From the NCBI RefSeq assembly GCF_029784165.1, contig NC_073694.1, positions 42,915,362 to 42,979,361 on the forward strand: a DNA stretch of 64,000 nt. Reading direction: 5' to 3'. The position numbers and the translations under genes are program-made. This document shows positions 11,100 to 23,871 of the stretch, piece by piece (position 1 is the stretch's first letter; each line of letters starts with the position of its first letter). The stretch comes from Wyeomyia smithii (lineage: Eukaryota > Arthropoda > Insecta > Diptera > Culicidae). The notes below the pieces were generated by a model. It saw only the letters and a program-made list of their open reading frames with translations, searched no databases and was not told the DNA's origin.

Positions 11100-12005
11100 T
11101 AATTCGACATTTTATGGAATTTGCGCTTTTTATTGAAAAGTGCTTGAAATAGTATGTTATTTTTAATCTTAAAAAATATGTTTATGTTTGTTTGAGAAAA
11201 GTCGTGAAAAATACCAAGCTGTTTTGTCATATAGCGTAAATAACCTAAATTCTTTACGAAGTTGATGGGTAAAATTAATATCATATTCAACAACTACCCT
11301 CTTCCGATCTTCTGTTAGCGGTGCGAGTGTTCTGTAAGATTTCCTGTGTTGGATTCGTTTCTTTTTATCACAAATAGCTTGGATGGTTCTTCTATTACAT
11401 CCATTCTGATTACCAATTTCAAAAATATATTCCATTTCATTTTTCTTTCCTTCATTACTGAGAGGAAAGATTCCATATGGAGGATCATATGGTAAAAAGC
11501 AGTCATTTTATGCTGAACGAAGTGGTTTGAAGTGATAAGTATTACCCGTTTTGTATGCGTGGGCTTCCTAAAGATTTCGAATTCAAAGTGGTTGGAGTTT
11601 TTAACAACTACTCCTTCGTTTTGTTCAGTTTTCAAAGTAAAGCGCATGTTTATATGAATACCATTCAAAATTTCTATAAACAGTTTCTAAGTCCCCTTGT
11701 TTTAAAAGGCAAAAAATATCATCTACGCACCTCCACCAACGATCTGGTAAGAAGTCTTTTTCTTTTAGTTAATTTTCCAAATGTGCCATAAAAAGTTCAC
11801 ATAGGGAAGGCGAAAGAGGATTCCACATCGCTGCTCCTTTTGTTTGTTTGTAAAATGTCCAACGACATGAAAAATAATTGATTTTCATGCAAAGTCGAGT
11901 TAACTTCAACTAACTGCGTACTTTAGTTTTCCAAAGGTTATCACATCGTTGGGAGAGCAGCCTATCTTTCAAAAGATTTATAGCTTCCATTCGGAAAAAT
12001 GAATC
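11100..12005 (-). pseudogene. Penelope-like element reverse transcriptase remnant
   Basis: Reading the - strand from about 12000 leftward, fragments match the Penelope-like RT in order: SQRCDNLWKTKV, FYKQTKGAAMWNPLSPSLCE (near 11830), LFMAHLEN, then RWWRCVDDIF with the catalytic Asp pair at about 11719-11727. NHFEFEIFRKPTHTKR (near 11540) and NHFVQHKMTAFYHM follow, then a tail containing LTEDRKRVVVEYD. Family proteins read GAAMGNPLSP and YVDD; here GN is WN and Y is C. Frameshifts and stops (for example near 11767) show it is dead. I do not see the GIY-YIG endonuclease expected further C-terminal, so the 3' part is missing or unrecognisable. Confidence 0.8.
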
Positions 12006-12039
12006 ATCTTAAAAAAATTCGTTAAGTTACCTCAAGAAG

Positions 12040-12500
12040 AGCAGTTTGCTGTTCAAAATCGCATATGCTGATCGCTATCTTCGTGCTGTCCTGACAGTGG
12101 GGGAATGAAGAACCTTTGACAACATGCACTGAAATATACCGCGGTGCTGCTAAAACAGCAAATGATTTGTTTAAACCGAAAGCAAATTCGGAAACCCAGC
12201 TGCTACCGGCGCAACCCGCTATCCGCCACGCTGCGGCTAATTAGGTTCTGTCGACTTTTTTTGGGAGAGCCAGCAAGCGATGAATTAGAGGACGATATTT
12301 TTGTTTCAAATAGGCTTGATGATTTTCAATAGGTCAACAGATCGCATAAGCAAACAACATTTTTCTGCGTTTTGGCGGATGCGTGTATAATATTTTACCC
12401 GATTGAAAGAAAACCGACTTATCAGCATTTAAAAATGATTGATTTTGTTCACTTTGCGTTAATAGATTTTCAATTTACACCCCTATGTATTAGGTTTAGC
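12040..12500 (+). mobile_element. Diverged relative of the 2801-4835 repeat family
   Basis: The block TTTGCTGTTCAAAATCG.. then GTGCTGTCCTGACAGTGGGGG matches modules near 4060-4110. The right part (AGGCTTGATGATTTTCAATAG, ACCGACTTATCAGCATTT, CACCCCTATGTA) aligns in order with the conserved right end at 4600-4810. Identity is clearly lower than between the other two copies, and the terminal AAGTATTCTACTTC is not found. I read it as an old third copy of the family, truncated at the right. Confidence 0.6.
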
Positions 12501-12566
12501 TCTACGTCAATAGATTGACTACGCAACAAAAAGTTTTTGAGCTGCATAGAATTAAAAACATTTCTC

Positions 12567-12694
12567 TAAAGGCCCAGTTATGCAAACGGTGTAATGACGC
12601 CTTCTCCATGCAAAATAATAGGCGTGATGGCATTCACGCCTTCTTTTTTGTATGGAGAAGGCGTTATTACGCCGTGTGTGTATTTGAGCCTTAA
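12567..12694. repeat. Small palindromic MITE/hairpin
   Basis: A near-perfect inverted repeat about 128 bp long. TAAAGGCCCAG..GGTGTAATGACGCCTTCT on the left is matched by the complement of AGAAGGCGTTATTACGCCGT and GAGCCTTA on the right, with a very short loop around 12632. It would fold into a long imperfect hairpin. It is probably a miniature element rather than a gene; a small-RNA precursor cannot be excluded. Confidence 0.75.
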
Positions 12695-12699
12695 AGTCT

Positions 12700-15600
12700 T
12701 AAATAATCCTCTGCCTGTGAAAATCACTCAGTTTACTTAGCCAAATACATGTGAAATGTTTATTCGTCTTCACATACAGTCTCTTTTCTTACTTGAGAGC
12801 TTCAATGATTTTGACTATTTTAGGTACGATCACATAACTGTTGCTTTGCAAAGCTTTGTATACTTTTCGCTTAAGCTGATGACGTTGTATTCATTCCAGT
12901 GCATTAAGCAAAACAAAATTGAAACAAAGTTTGATTTACTACTGTGTACGACTCTGTTTCACAATCGTTGTTCAAAATCTATTCATACGACGTTATTTGG
13001 CACGGGCAAAAGTTGTGATCGTTCTTAAATTTTCATTTTTGGTGGATAATAACATTCATATGTGATAATTTTTGCTGACCTTGTTCTTGATGAGCGATAA
13101 ATGTAAATTTTGGTTAGAATCGCTGCATAACAATAAAATAATAAGCTGCGCGTTTTAAGAGTGAATTTTTTTTTTAATTTACAATATTCTATCGTGAACT
13201 TCTTTTAAGTTTTGAGATTCTTTCTTCTGCTGAAAAAAAAACCTCTTCAACTTGATAGTTGCAGATCCCGGATAACTCGCAAATAATTGTGCAGTAACTC
13301 ACCGTCCTCCGGCTTCTGGCTCCCTAACACCACTCCCCTGCAAAGTACTCAATTATTTTCAGAAGATTTCTCCGGTTCGCTTCCGGGTGGACCGCAGTTT
13401 AACCGGTCATCTGCATCTAGATTTATGGCGTAGGAAAGTTCTATCTCATAAAACTTTGATTCGAACAATTTATGCCAAGGCCAGAGCCGAAAGCCAAGAA
13501 ACCGATTCCAGTTCATCCCCGGTGGTCGCGTCGCCGGCCGCCTAGCCCGGGCACAACCGGGTGCAGTTTCCTTCCGCTGCTGCACATAAAAAGGAACAAA
13601 AATTGTTTTAATTTTCCCTTTAAATGTTGAATTCCCCTTTCGGTTTTCGTTCCATTCACAAGCGTTCCCGGGAATCGTGCAGCGGACGTCCTCGTCTTTC
13701 TTTGCTGTCGCGTTGTGCCGGCTTGAGTCCCGCATTCGTACCTACATCTGTATCTTCTAGACGACGTGAAAGCGTACCGCATCCGTACTCCGCTCCCAAT
13801 TCTGACATTTTTTTTCTTTTCCCAGTAGCGCTATTGTGCGGCCCAGCCATTCGAGCAGGAAGTTAATGACCTTCACGTTATAAATAACGCGGCGTTTTGT
13901 TGCGCAGTGACAAGAAGGCGGGGATGGTTCACTGGCGTTAGTTACGCATCCATGAAATTTGTTAGAGGTGAAATATCAAAGAACATGCATGCTCCAATCA
14001 ATTTGTAGTAAACTATAAACATTAAAATAAAGTATAACATATTTTACTAGAACAAAATAACTATAAGCTATACCTGTTAGACTAGACTAGGTTAGAGTAA
14101 ATTACGTTCATTAGAAATTAACAAAAAAAAACTTAAGTTAAAAATCACTGACATCGTTAATAACTGTGAGTTGAAGGTATTCAAAACCAAGCGGTGTCTT
14201 TAAACATGTACACATAAATAACATCTATGACAGTTTTACTTCCTTTCGCCATTACCCATATTGCTAGAACAGCCATATAATAACATTCCAAATATTTGGG
14301 CGCGATGCAGTCAATCAGCCTTCGACAGCGACCGAAGTAACTCATTTTTGAGCTTCCTCTTACCGATCGCTGGGAACCCGCCCGCAAGCTATAATTCTCA
14401 TTTATTGCGACCTCAACGCGTACCTATGCTTCGACTCCGCCGAAAGATCCTTCAACGCGCGCCGTTCGGTCGGATCAACGCGGATTCATCGCTGCTGATG
14501 TGAGGCGAGGTGTCTCTCATCTAGCGACGCAGGGCACATTGCGGTTGCTTACGGTGAAGCAATATATCACGTGGTAAAATTCCGAGAAGGTGCGGCCGTT
14601 TGCACACGAACTGCTGTGACCGGTAGGCACATGTGAGGATTTTCCGTGGTGCGGACGCTCTGCATGGTGGCGTCGAACTTTATTTACATACATATGAACG
14701 GTGCGTGTTTCAATCATCGTTTCTGTGGTGCGAATTGGAGTGGGTATCCAAAAAAAAAAGGCAATCGATTTTATTGGAGTTCTTTCATATGATTTGTGAT
14801 CAAACAGAAACCAATTTTAAGGTATTTCAAATTTAACTGCATTTCAGTTTCTTATAAACAAAACAAAAAGCAAGAGAGTTGAAGGGTCGTTCTGTATTTC
14901 AACTCATTCTTAATTTGGTTTTGTGAGGCTCAGTACACAAGATAGAAATTTGAGATTGCAACTAAGACCGTACATAACCGTACGTATCAGCTGCTAGATG
15001 CGAAGTACCTAAACTTTACACAAAACCAAAGGAAGTCTCGAAAATATGCAAACACCCTCTAACACCAGGCGCCGATCGAAATCTTACCGTGAGCGAATTC
15101 CTTCAGCAAGCGTTTAATTTCTAGATTTTTGTTTCCACCTCGCACGAGAACTCCTCATCTGCTAAGCGTGCGACCTTCCCTATTATAACATATAGTTTCC
15201 TCCTCCAATATAATACGGCAAGCCCCGTCAGCCGCTGGTTGACGAAAAAGGCTCTGACGAAACAAATCATTGGATTAGGCACATCTTGTTACTGGTCCGT
15301 AACCGGTTGCCGCGGTGCGCTAGAGAAAAAGGGTGTTTTTGTTGTTGTTGTTGTCTTGCGATGCCGGTTCCTTCAAACCAGTTTCCCTTGATTCGCGGAT
15401 CGCCGATAGGGTATATCCTCCCAAATTTCGAACAGTGGAATTTTGGATTTTATCAATATCTGGCTCAAGAGAAATTAGTTTCCTAGGAGGCTCTGGTGAC
15501 TTTCGAGAGCAGAAAAAAAGAAAGATAATTTTAACCATCGGGCAGTCTACCCTAGACTCACCAGCCTGTGGCTTCGCGTTAGCCTGTCGGCCTATAGGTC

Positions 15601-18570
15601 ATGCGTGGGCGGACTTCTTTGAATATAAAAGGCATCAGCAGTCTGGTTGCGAACTAGCGGGGTTAGCCCCCCTCTCGCATTGCGGAGCATCTAGCTCAAA
15701 TGGTCCGTCAAATTGCGTTCGGTTGCTCTGGCAAGTTCACACTTGGAAACGGTGCCAACATTGGCGAGCGGCACAATTTGTTTTCCTAGCGCTTTTGGAA
15801 ACTCCCTAATGGATGCTTGGGTGTCGTATATTAAAAAGCTCATTGTGTGCAGATTGAAACAAAATTAATATCGACAGAGGAACCGTCATGCAGTGTTTAT
15901 GGGTGGGACCTTACATGAGTCAATTTGTGTGCTTCTCGACGCAATATAGTATTTCCCCCTGAGGTTGTTTCATTGAACCTAGGTACTTTTGGATTAGACA
16001 ACTGGTTCTTTGTATTTATTATTCGTTTAGATTTTTTTAAACCGCAGTTGAGGACCATTGTCTGATCACATTTGTTGTGGAGATTTAAAAACAACATCGC
16101 ATGCAAAACTTTTGGTCTTGATCATTTTATTGTGGTCTTCCATTTTGCACAATTTTTTTTAGGTAACATAATTTGGAAGAGCTTGAAAACTTCTATTACC
16201 AGTGCAACACTTGTGTGAATCATTCCTGTTATGAAGGGGTCTTTGTAAATTCACAACTAACAGTTAATTCCAAGAAGTAATAGATAAATTTAAAGCACAA
16301 TTCCAGTTGATTCCGATCAGGTGGTTACTAGTAATAATCAATCAGTCAATGAAGCTCAACATATTTTAGGTATCATTCTTGATGCATTCCGCAATAATTA
16401 TTCAGCAAACATGTTCAATTTAACAAGTTTTTTTGAAACTTCAACCATTACAAGTACAAATACTTATCATCACCACCACGTTTATAAAATTGACTAGTGT
16501 TTCATAATAGCCATTCATTTGGGATGGGCATCGAAATCTGAATGGGAGGAGCTAGTACGCAGCTTTGGTTGTGAAAACATATTTTATTTCCGCGGAAAAG
16601 GCAAAAAAGAAAATTGACTAAATATTTAATTGTACTATGAACATGAATTATGAACAATAACTTTTTTTTTCCACCAGAAAGGTAGAATCCATAACTCAAT
16701 TTTTTATTTATTATTCGCTTCTAGCAGCGTGTCATATTTTCAAATTCACTTTTTTCTCGCGTAACTTTTCAAAATGACTTTCTTTGATTACCTTCTCTCA
16801 GATTAATAACTGATTTTTTTTTCACATTGTTCATGACACTTTTTGTATAGTAAGCTAGACAATATTGAAATCTTTCGTTTTGCTGCAAAATATCTTTGAA
16901 TTCTTTCGTAATGGCGCTTTATTTAGGAGGGTCCTTCGGAAAAGATACGCGAGAATTGCAAATAGTCTTTTGGTAAGATAGTAGTCGTATACATTAAATC
17001 TTCTTTTCACGTTGCATTCAAAGGCGGTTGCACACTGATTTATGAATTTGTGCGCTTTCTGTTTTTTTTTTTACTGTAAAAAATGAAGCGGACTTTTTTT
17101 GATTTTGCGTAATAAGCGACTCCAGTATGTTCAAGCCTCGGTTGGAAAAAATATTTGAATTGATAAAATTGGAGTAATGGCCCAGAAATTGTTTGTACTT
17201 TTGCGGTTATCTGTGAAGTTTATGCCGGAGAAAAAGGAGGCCAAACTTATTATAACTTCCAGATCGGGGAAACTGGCAGCGGACAAAGTAAAGGCAAAAC
17301 CTAACGGGATGTCTCCAATGGATAAATGTAAAGATGTTAAGTTGTTGCTCGTTCACTTGGCGTATCAACACTGACAAACTCTATCAGATCGACAGCCTAT
17401 TTATTAGAGTGACACTTCAGAAAGTGCACGCTTATTCAGTCTACGTGATAATGAGAAAACAATACTCATGTTTTTATATTCTCTTAATCAACCCTGAAAG
17501 GTAGATTTAAATTACGTAATAGGGATATTACAAAACTTAACATCGGATCGTAGCATTTGAGTGATGTTCGGTCGTTAATATGTTTCTATTTTTGTAACAT
17601 GAATTCTTTCAATAATCGGAGAATATTTAAGGTGAACTAACAATATATCAGGTAATCTGATTTAAAAAATAAATCATTTAATCATATTGCTGTTTAGTTA
17701 AAATAATCGAAAATAATCGGGCATTGTCACTAAAGATTGACTGGAAATTCCAACTAATTGGAATCGCATCTTATATGTTTCAAAAGTTTTGGCGAAACGC
17801 GTCATTTGTCGTCAGTACAAGGCTTCGCGTTGACACTATTTGCGACAAGTTCTCTCACTTATGTAGCCTGATACAGATATTTTCGCACTAAAAACGACAA
17901 TTCTCTCAAATGTTGTCACACTACAAAACAAAAATGACCAATCGAAAATCGACAAGCGTGATGATTTGCAGTTGTTACACAATGCCTCAGCAAACAATAA
18001 GAAGATCATGTGCTCTCTTTCACACAATGGCAATGCCAGCGCCATTGATAAAAACGGCGGTTTTTTCAGTTTTCACCTAACACAAACATTTTTGCAGTGC
18101 GAATATTGTCATTTGGCGTCACTCTCGGTCCAAGATGGCGATGCACCAGTTTTTGTTTTCAAGTGATCTAATCCAAAAGTAGAAATTCAGCCAGTTTCAT
18201 TATATTTGCCAGTTTAATTTAGATTTTTATCAGTTCAAGCCTTTGTGACATTGTCTATTTAAAAAAAAAAAAAAAAACCCTCACTGTGCTCTCGTACGAA
18301 ACAAAGATAAACGAAGCATCTCTGGGTGGACTATCACTGCGCCCAGAGACATTTGATCTATTATGATATTACCCAGGTGTTTTCTGTATTCCGCTTTTCA
18401 TATTATTAACAGTATCACTATTGAAGTAAATGATTCGCTTTTGATTTATATTTGCTTTATGTGAGAGTTTAACCTTTCGTTTCGAGCTCTCTGCTTTGCT
18501 ATACCGAGCCTCTTTCTATCCTACCAATATCGCCAAATTACGATTCTCTGGAGTGAGACTACACCTAACG
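12700..18570. other. Gene-free stretch, no recognisable feature
   Basis: I find no convincing gene, transposon domain or RNA gene here. About 13290-13860 is clearly GC-richer than its surroundings and could be host regulatory or exonic sequence, but its short open frames on both strands match no family I know. A 20-base A run lies at about 18258-18277. The frame at 15333-15809 starts with a hydrophobic leucine run and is open by chance as far as I can tell. Confidence 0.5.
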
Positions 18571-18578
18571 TTCCTCTC

Positions 18579-18890
18579 TTACCAGGTTAATTCTAAGAGG
18601 GCCCTATTATGTCAAGACTCTTTTACTCTTATCGAAACCTCGTTCCCCGTGCCAATATATCCAAATAAAATTCCCTAGAGAAGAGAAAAATTTCTGATAT
18701 CAGTTTTATTATGAGAAGGACATATTTTGTCAAGAAGAACGATTCTTATCGAAATCTCGTTCCTCCAGCCAAGACCGCGCCATAATTACAATTCCCTTAA
18801 GAGAACTATTATATGTTACTCAGACCAGTTTTATCATAAGAGGGACTTATTTTATACCCGCTTATCGAAGCGAACTCTGTACGAAGCGCC
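18579..18890. repeat. Diverged tandem repeat, ~120-bp period, about 2.5 units
   Basis: The pattern CAGTTTTAT.AT.AGAGGGAC.TATTTTGTC, then TTATCGAAATCTCGTTCC, recurs starting at about 18582, 18701 and 18826 (periods about 119 and 125). The third unit stops near 18885, about 50 bp before the RTE fragment. The origin is unknown; an old LTR-like or satellite sequence is possible. Confidence 0.6.
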
Positions 18891-18937
18891 GTGTACCAAG
18901 CATACTAACATGCGGATATCATCAAGGCGATTAAATA

Positions 18938-19255
18938 CGGCGCTCTACGGACATGAATCGTGGACGTGGAAGGAGGCCGATGGAAGAGCGCTTGGGGTCT
19001 TTGAGCGTAGAATCCTGCGATCAATACTCGGAGGCAAACTAGAGAATGGGGTGTGGCGCAGGCACATGAATCACGAGCTGTACGAAGTATACAAACACGC
19101 TGATATTGTCTATCTGATGAAACACGGCAGGTTACAGTGGGCTGACCATGTAGCACGGACGGCGGATGAGCGACCGGCAAAGATAAAATATTTAGTAGAG
19201 AACCGGATAGAGGCCGACAACCTCGAGGCAGACCGCGCACGCGCTGGATGTGTGG
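18938..19255 (+). pseudogene. RTE-type LINE, inverted 3' coding fragment
   Basis: The + strand encodes the C-terminus of an RTE-group ORF: ALYGHESWTWKEADGRALGV, RRILRSILGGKLENGVWRR, MNHELYEVYKHADIV, then RLQWADHVARTADERPAK. It starts abruptly at GGCGCTCTACGG (18938) and ends near 19255. There it abuts the same element in the opposite orientation. The first 45 bp (18938-18982) are repeated inverted at about 19256-19302. It is the displaced 3' part of the neighbouring element. Confidence 0.85.
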
Positions 19256-21725
19256 TCGGCCTCCTTCCACGTCCACGATTCATGTCCGTAGAGCGCCACC
19301 GGGAGGATCAGAGTCATATAGAGTGCAAATTTCGTACGGATCTGTTGGCTACGGGACCTAAGCTGGCTACGCAATCCGTAATAAGCCCTATTCGCCGCCG
19401 CAATCCGCCTCTTCACCTCGCGGCTCAACTCGTTGTCACATGTCACGAGAGTACCAAGATAAACAAATTCGTCGACCACTTCGAAAGTATCCCCGTTCAT
19501 CTCCACCGCAGCACCAACACCCGCAGAACTACCACGCTCTCTGCCAGCCACCAAGTACTTCGTTTTGGCAGTGTTTATGGTGAGTCCAATTCGCGCAGCT
19601 TCTCTTTTGAGAGCCGTGAAGGCCTCCTCAACTGTTGTACGGGTAACACCAATTATATCAATGTCGTCCGCAAAGCCCAGATGCATGTGAGACTTAGTGA
19701 TGATGGTGCCGCTCCTCTGCACACCTGCCCTTCGTATTGCACCTTCCAAAGCTATGTTGAACAGCGAGTTCGAGAGCCCGTCATTTTGCTGCAGACCATC
19801 TAACGTCACAAACGCGTCCGAAAATTCGCCCGCTGTTATGACGCCTGATGTGAAACCGTCATGCGTCGCACGTAACAGTTTAACTTGTTCTGTTGGGAAA
19901 CCATGTTCTAGCATTATTTGCCAAAGCTCGTTGCGTTTCACTGGGTCGTACGCCGCCTTATAGTCAATAAACAGATGATGCGTCTGCAAGTTGTGCTCTC
20001 GAAACTTGTCGAGAATCTGTCTCAAGGTGAACATCTGGTCCGTCAAAGATCGCCCACTCGAAAACCGCATTGGTATTCTCCAACAAAGGCTTGCTGCAAC
20101 AGCCTCAGTCGCTGGAACAGGATACGGGAGAGAATTTTGTAAGCGGAATTGAGGAGATAATTACTACAGTCGAGCTTAAGTCTCTTCTTGTGAATAGGGC
20201 ATATGAGTCCTTCCAACCAGTCCGTAGGTAGTTGTTCCTAAGACCTTACCCTTGGGATAATCTGAGGAATTGTAGTACACAGCCGCTCGCTCCCAACTTT
20301 GAAAAGCTCGGCCGGTAAGCCGTCCTTCCCAGCGGCTTTGTGGTTCTTTAGCTCTTTGCAAGCATTCTTCACCTCGTCCAATATTGGTGGGTCCACAGCT
20401 TGTCCGTCCTCCCCAATTTCTATCCTGTTCCCCTCGACGACTCTCCTACCTTCCTTACCGCTCAACACTACTTCAAAATGTTGCTTCCAACGCCTGGTCA
20501 CCTGCGATTTATCTGTAATCAGGTTCCCCTCCCTGTCATTGCACATGGCAGTTACTGCCACGGTCCGGTTCCTGATTCCGTTGATCGTTCTATAGAAGCT
20601 CCTCGTGTCGTGCCTGGTGAAGCAATTCTCCGCCTCTTTTCGGCAGCTCTGGCCTCCCGGTATTTCTCCCGCATGTGACGCGTTACACGATTAGCTGCTA
20701 TCAACGTGTTGGTGTAGGCTCGGTACTTCTCTTCCGTCACCTCTAGACACTCAGCATCGAACCACCCACCCACTACGCGTGGTTCCCGTTGTCATGCCTG
20801 TCACTTCTCGCACTGTTTCGCTGACCGCATCATGGATGTGCTTCCACTGCTCGTTCAGGTCCACTCCAGCTGATTCACCGATCCGTCTATCAACTTTTCG
20901 AGTATACTCTGCAGCAACTCCTTCCGCTGATAATCCTGGATGTCCAGACGTATCTTTCTCGCCGTTCTCGATTTAAATACGTTGAACAATCGGGCGCGAA
21001 TCTTGCTTACCACGAGATAGTGATCCGAGTCGATGTTTGGCCCTCGAAAGCACCGCACATTTATGACGTCTGAAAATTGCCGGCCGTCGATCAGCATGTG
21101 GTTGATCTGGGAGCAGGCCTCTCAATTGGTGTATTTTTAGGTGTGCTTCCGAATGTTCAGACCTGCAAAATAGGTACTACAGATGGCCATACCCCTGGCC
21201 GCGGCGAAGTTCACTAAGCTCAAACCGTTGTCGTTGGTGGTAGAGTGAAGGGTTTCCCTACCAATAACGGGATGAAACAACTCCTCTCGTCCGACTTGTG
21301 CTTTCGTATCTCCGATGACGATCTTTGTATCGTGCTGTGGGTACTCTTCATGTTTTTGTTTGGGTACACTTCATACGTTTTCTCAAGGAGCTCATTGAAC
21401 TTTTCCGCATCGGTTCTATCGTCATCGGTTTTATCGTTTGTCGGCGCGTACACGTTGTTAATGTTGTTATTGAAGAATCTGCCCTCAGGTTTTAGGCCAA
21501 CACACCTCTTGTATGGCTGCTACATCCACGTTTGCCTTCTGTAGCTCTCTGGCCAAGATGCTCGCACGTGTCGGTTCGCGCAGAGTCCTAACATTCCAAG
21601 TTCCAAGTTTCCAATCCTGTAATTTTTCGTTTGCCTAGGCCTATACCGATTCGTATCATTCTCTGGATTGTTCGTAGTATGTTTATTCAGCATGCTGCTT
21701 TACTTGGGCTGCGATGCCCTAGTTA
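19256..21725 (-). pseudogene. RTE-type LINE (JAM1-like), endonuclease and RT, frameshifted
   Basis: On the - strand a 5' leader lies at about 21725-21590; it resembles the leaders at 61590-61770 and 32225-32400. It is followed by endonuclease pieces MYAPTNDKTDDDRTD (21453), MLIDGRQFSDVINVR and NIDSDHYLVVSK with the active-site SDH (about 21030). The RT follows: LKNHKAAGKDGLPAELFKVG (about 20330), FRVGRSTTDQ-like FSSGRSLTDQ (20067), FIDYKAAYDPV with the first catalytic Asp, a degraded LQQNDGLSNSLFNIALEG, and LGFADDIDII with the catalytic Asp pair near 19665. YLGTLVTCDNELSREV marks the thumb. Multiple frameshifts separate the segments. It ends at WTWKEAD, where the 3' part is inverted (18938-19255). 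RTE elements encode one ORF with APE endonuclease and RT. Confidence 0.9.
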
Positions 21726-23870
21726 CTAGTTAATTTACTGCTTAGAATAAAATATGTGGCCTCAACATTATTTTTATTTAAGTTCAATATTCTCGGCGTT
21801 GCTAGGAAAAAAATTGTTCGAAATTGGGTTAACTACCTCTTTAGAACAACTCATTTCATGAAAATTACGTCAAATTTCATACATTATACTCTTTTCATTA
21901 TGAAATTCATTTACATGAAATACAACATCGCTATTCTTGGAATGCCAAGAGTGGAAATGTCTGTTTTGGATCGTATTTGGCAATCATGGATGTATTGTTT
22001 TGTTGACTACTCAATTTTATTATTTAAAATGAACTTGGAATCCAGTAGAAATTATTAGGATGTGTTTTTTTTTCTCGAAAATTCGAAGTTTTTTGGCAAA
22101 TTTGTTTCAACATATAGTAAAGTGCGAATGAGAAAGGCTTGGTCTCACCGCTAGGTGGACTTATTCGTGTTTTAGTTCTTTGGTTGACTTGGATACTGGT
22201 TTTCAAATGTCTGGCCGTAAGGTTTATTTTATCATATTGTAACACTAGACCCGGTTATTTTACAACTATTTTGAGTGCCACCTTATAAGTTAAATCCCTA
22301 CACCATTAGTTCTGCGTGCTCTGAAGCAAATAATACTAGAGATATCTTTTCTGTAGGTGTGTAGGATGCGCACTTGTATCACAATTGTAGAGGGTTTGGT
22401 AAAACGTTGTCGTTTGCTGTGTAAGAACGAAAGATATCGAAATACTTGCGCAGTGCGAACAGTGATTTCAAATCTGCCGCAAAATACGTTCAACTTCAAA
22501 TCAGATAACCATAACTATTTGATTTAAAACGTGGTCTCTTTGTGTAGGAATATAGAAATAGCAATATTAGTTTGTGCAATTCCATAAACATAAAACCTGG
22601 CTTCATATGTCAAAGAAAACATTGATACGGCATTTTTCAATCGGAGCTTGATTTTTCTTCTTATACACGGTTAAAAAAAATGGCTGATCGCTGAGAACGA
22701 AAAATGCTCCAAATACTGAAATATACTTGAAACCTAAAAGAGGATCGAAAATTTCCAAAAACTTTATAAGAGAACAATTCAACAGGATTTACCTAGAAAA
22801 TAATTAAAGGCCATTGTATTCCACATTACTGCTTTTTTGACATTTTCAATGTTCGATTTGATATAAATTGCTGTAATGTTCAACACGACCATTACGCTGC
22901 TGACCGTCATCGCTAGCGATACTATGAAACAGCTTCAGTTATTACCATGTTGCACATAATTGTGATGAACAAAATATAATTATAAATGCTCTCAAATTTA
23001 CAGAGGTGTTTTTTTACACCGTAACAACGTAAAATAATGTGAACCGGGCTAGGTCAGGATATGGCTTCATATAAAATATTATAATCCAGATAAATGGCAC
23101 GTTTATGTAAAGTGGTGTCTCGGAAAAAATAACCCAAGTAACAAAATTGTTTATTTTAAATTATATTGTACTTGTTTGGTTGTTTCGAGCTCTAAAACTT
23201 TTATATAATTATTACTTGGCCAAGCTTGGGTATGATGAAATTGCTATTCCAAAAAAAAAAACTGCTATATTTTTTGATACAACAGAGAGGAATTGATTAA
23301 ACAAAAAACCAATACATTAAAAAGTGCATATAAATTCTTGTTCTTTCATTATGACTAAATTTATGACGGCTTAACAAACTTTGTAAAAAAATTGACGATG
23401 TCATAATTTTGATGTACATGGACATTGTAAATTGATTTATCGTGAACCAGTATTTTTTATGGTTTTTACTGTAGCTGTTGAGATATTGAAAACAAAAAAG
23501 TTTTTCTTCTGTTCAGTAGTTAGGATAAACCAGGATAACCAGCATGTCACCATAATAATGGAAGACATAGTCCTAGTTTATAGTAGATCTTACATTTTTC
23601 AAACATTCAATTTCAATTATTTATTCAAATTTCTTAGTTATTTCAAAATTTGGGAAAGTGTAAACAACTTTCAAGTTATTAAGATTATATTAAGAATTTG
23701 AATATTCGTTATCCAAGTATCAAAATTAAACCAAAAAATGCGTAATTTTAAAACGAGATTAATGGGTTTCGCGTGTTTGTTTTGCATTTTGCCAATCGTT
23801 AAATTTGGGCATTCCGAAAAATATTTGGTGAGAATTATCTGTTTTGTTTGTGAATCGATGCAGATTGGGG
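21726..23870. other. Gene-free AT-rich stretch
   Basis: There are no transposon domains, terminal repeats or RNA genes that I can support. Open frames are short and AT-driven. A run near 23248-23260 is a simple A tract. Confidence 0.5.
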
Positions 23871-23871
23871 T

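Noticed and set aside
13349..13866. Overlapping open frames on both strands in a GC-rich patch
   Set aside because: High GC reduces stop codons. No motif or homology is recognisable and both strands are equally open.
15333..15809. A 158-codon frame beginning with a signal-peptide-like leucine run
   Set aside because: No family resemblance, overlapping frames on the other strand, and the leucine run comes from a GTT-type simple repeat. Not supported as a gene.
18938..19302. Twin priming as the cause of the inverted RTE end
   Set aside because: Twin priming joins the 5' sides of the two segments; here the 3' sides meet. The copy at 60214-61772 does fit twin priming.
18727..19803. A 358-codon + strand open frame
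   Set aside because: It runs through a tandem repeat, the inverted RTE 3' fragment and then antisense of the RTE RT. Only 18938-19255 is genuine coding sequence.
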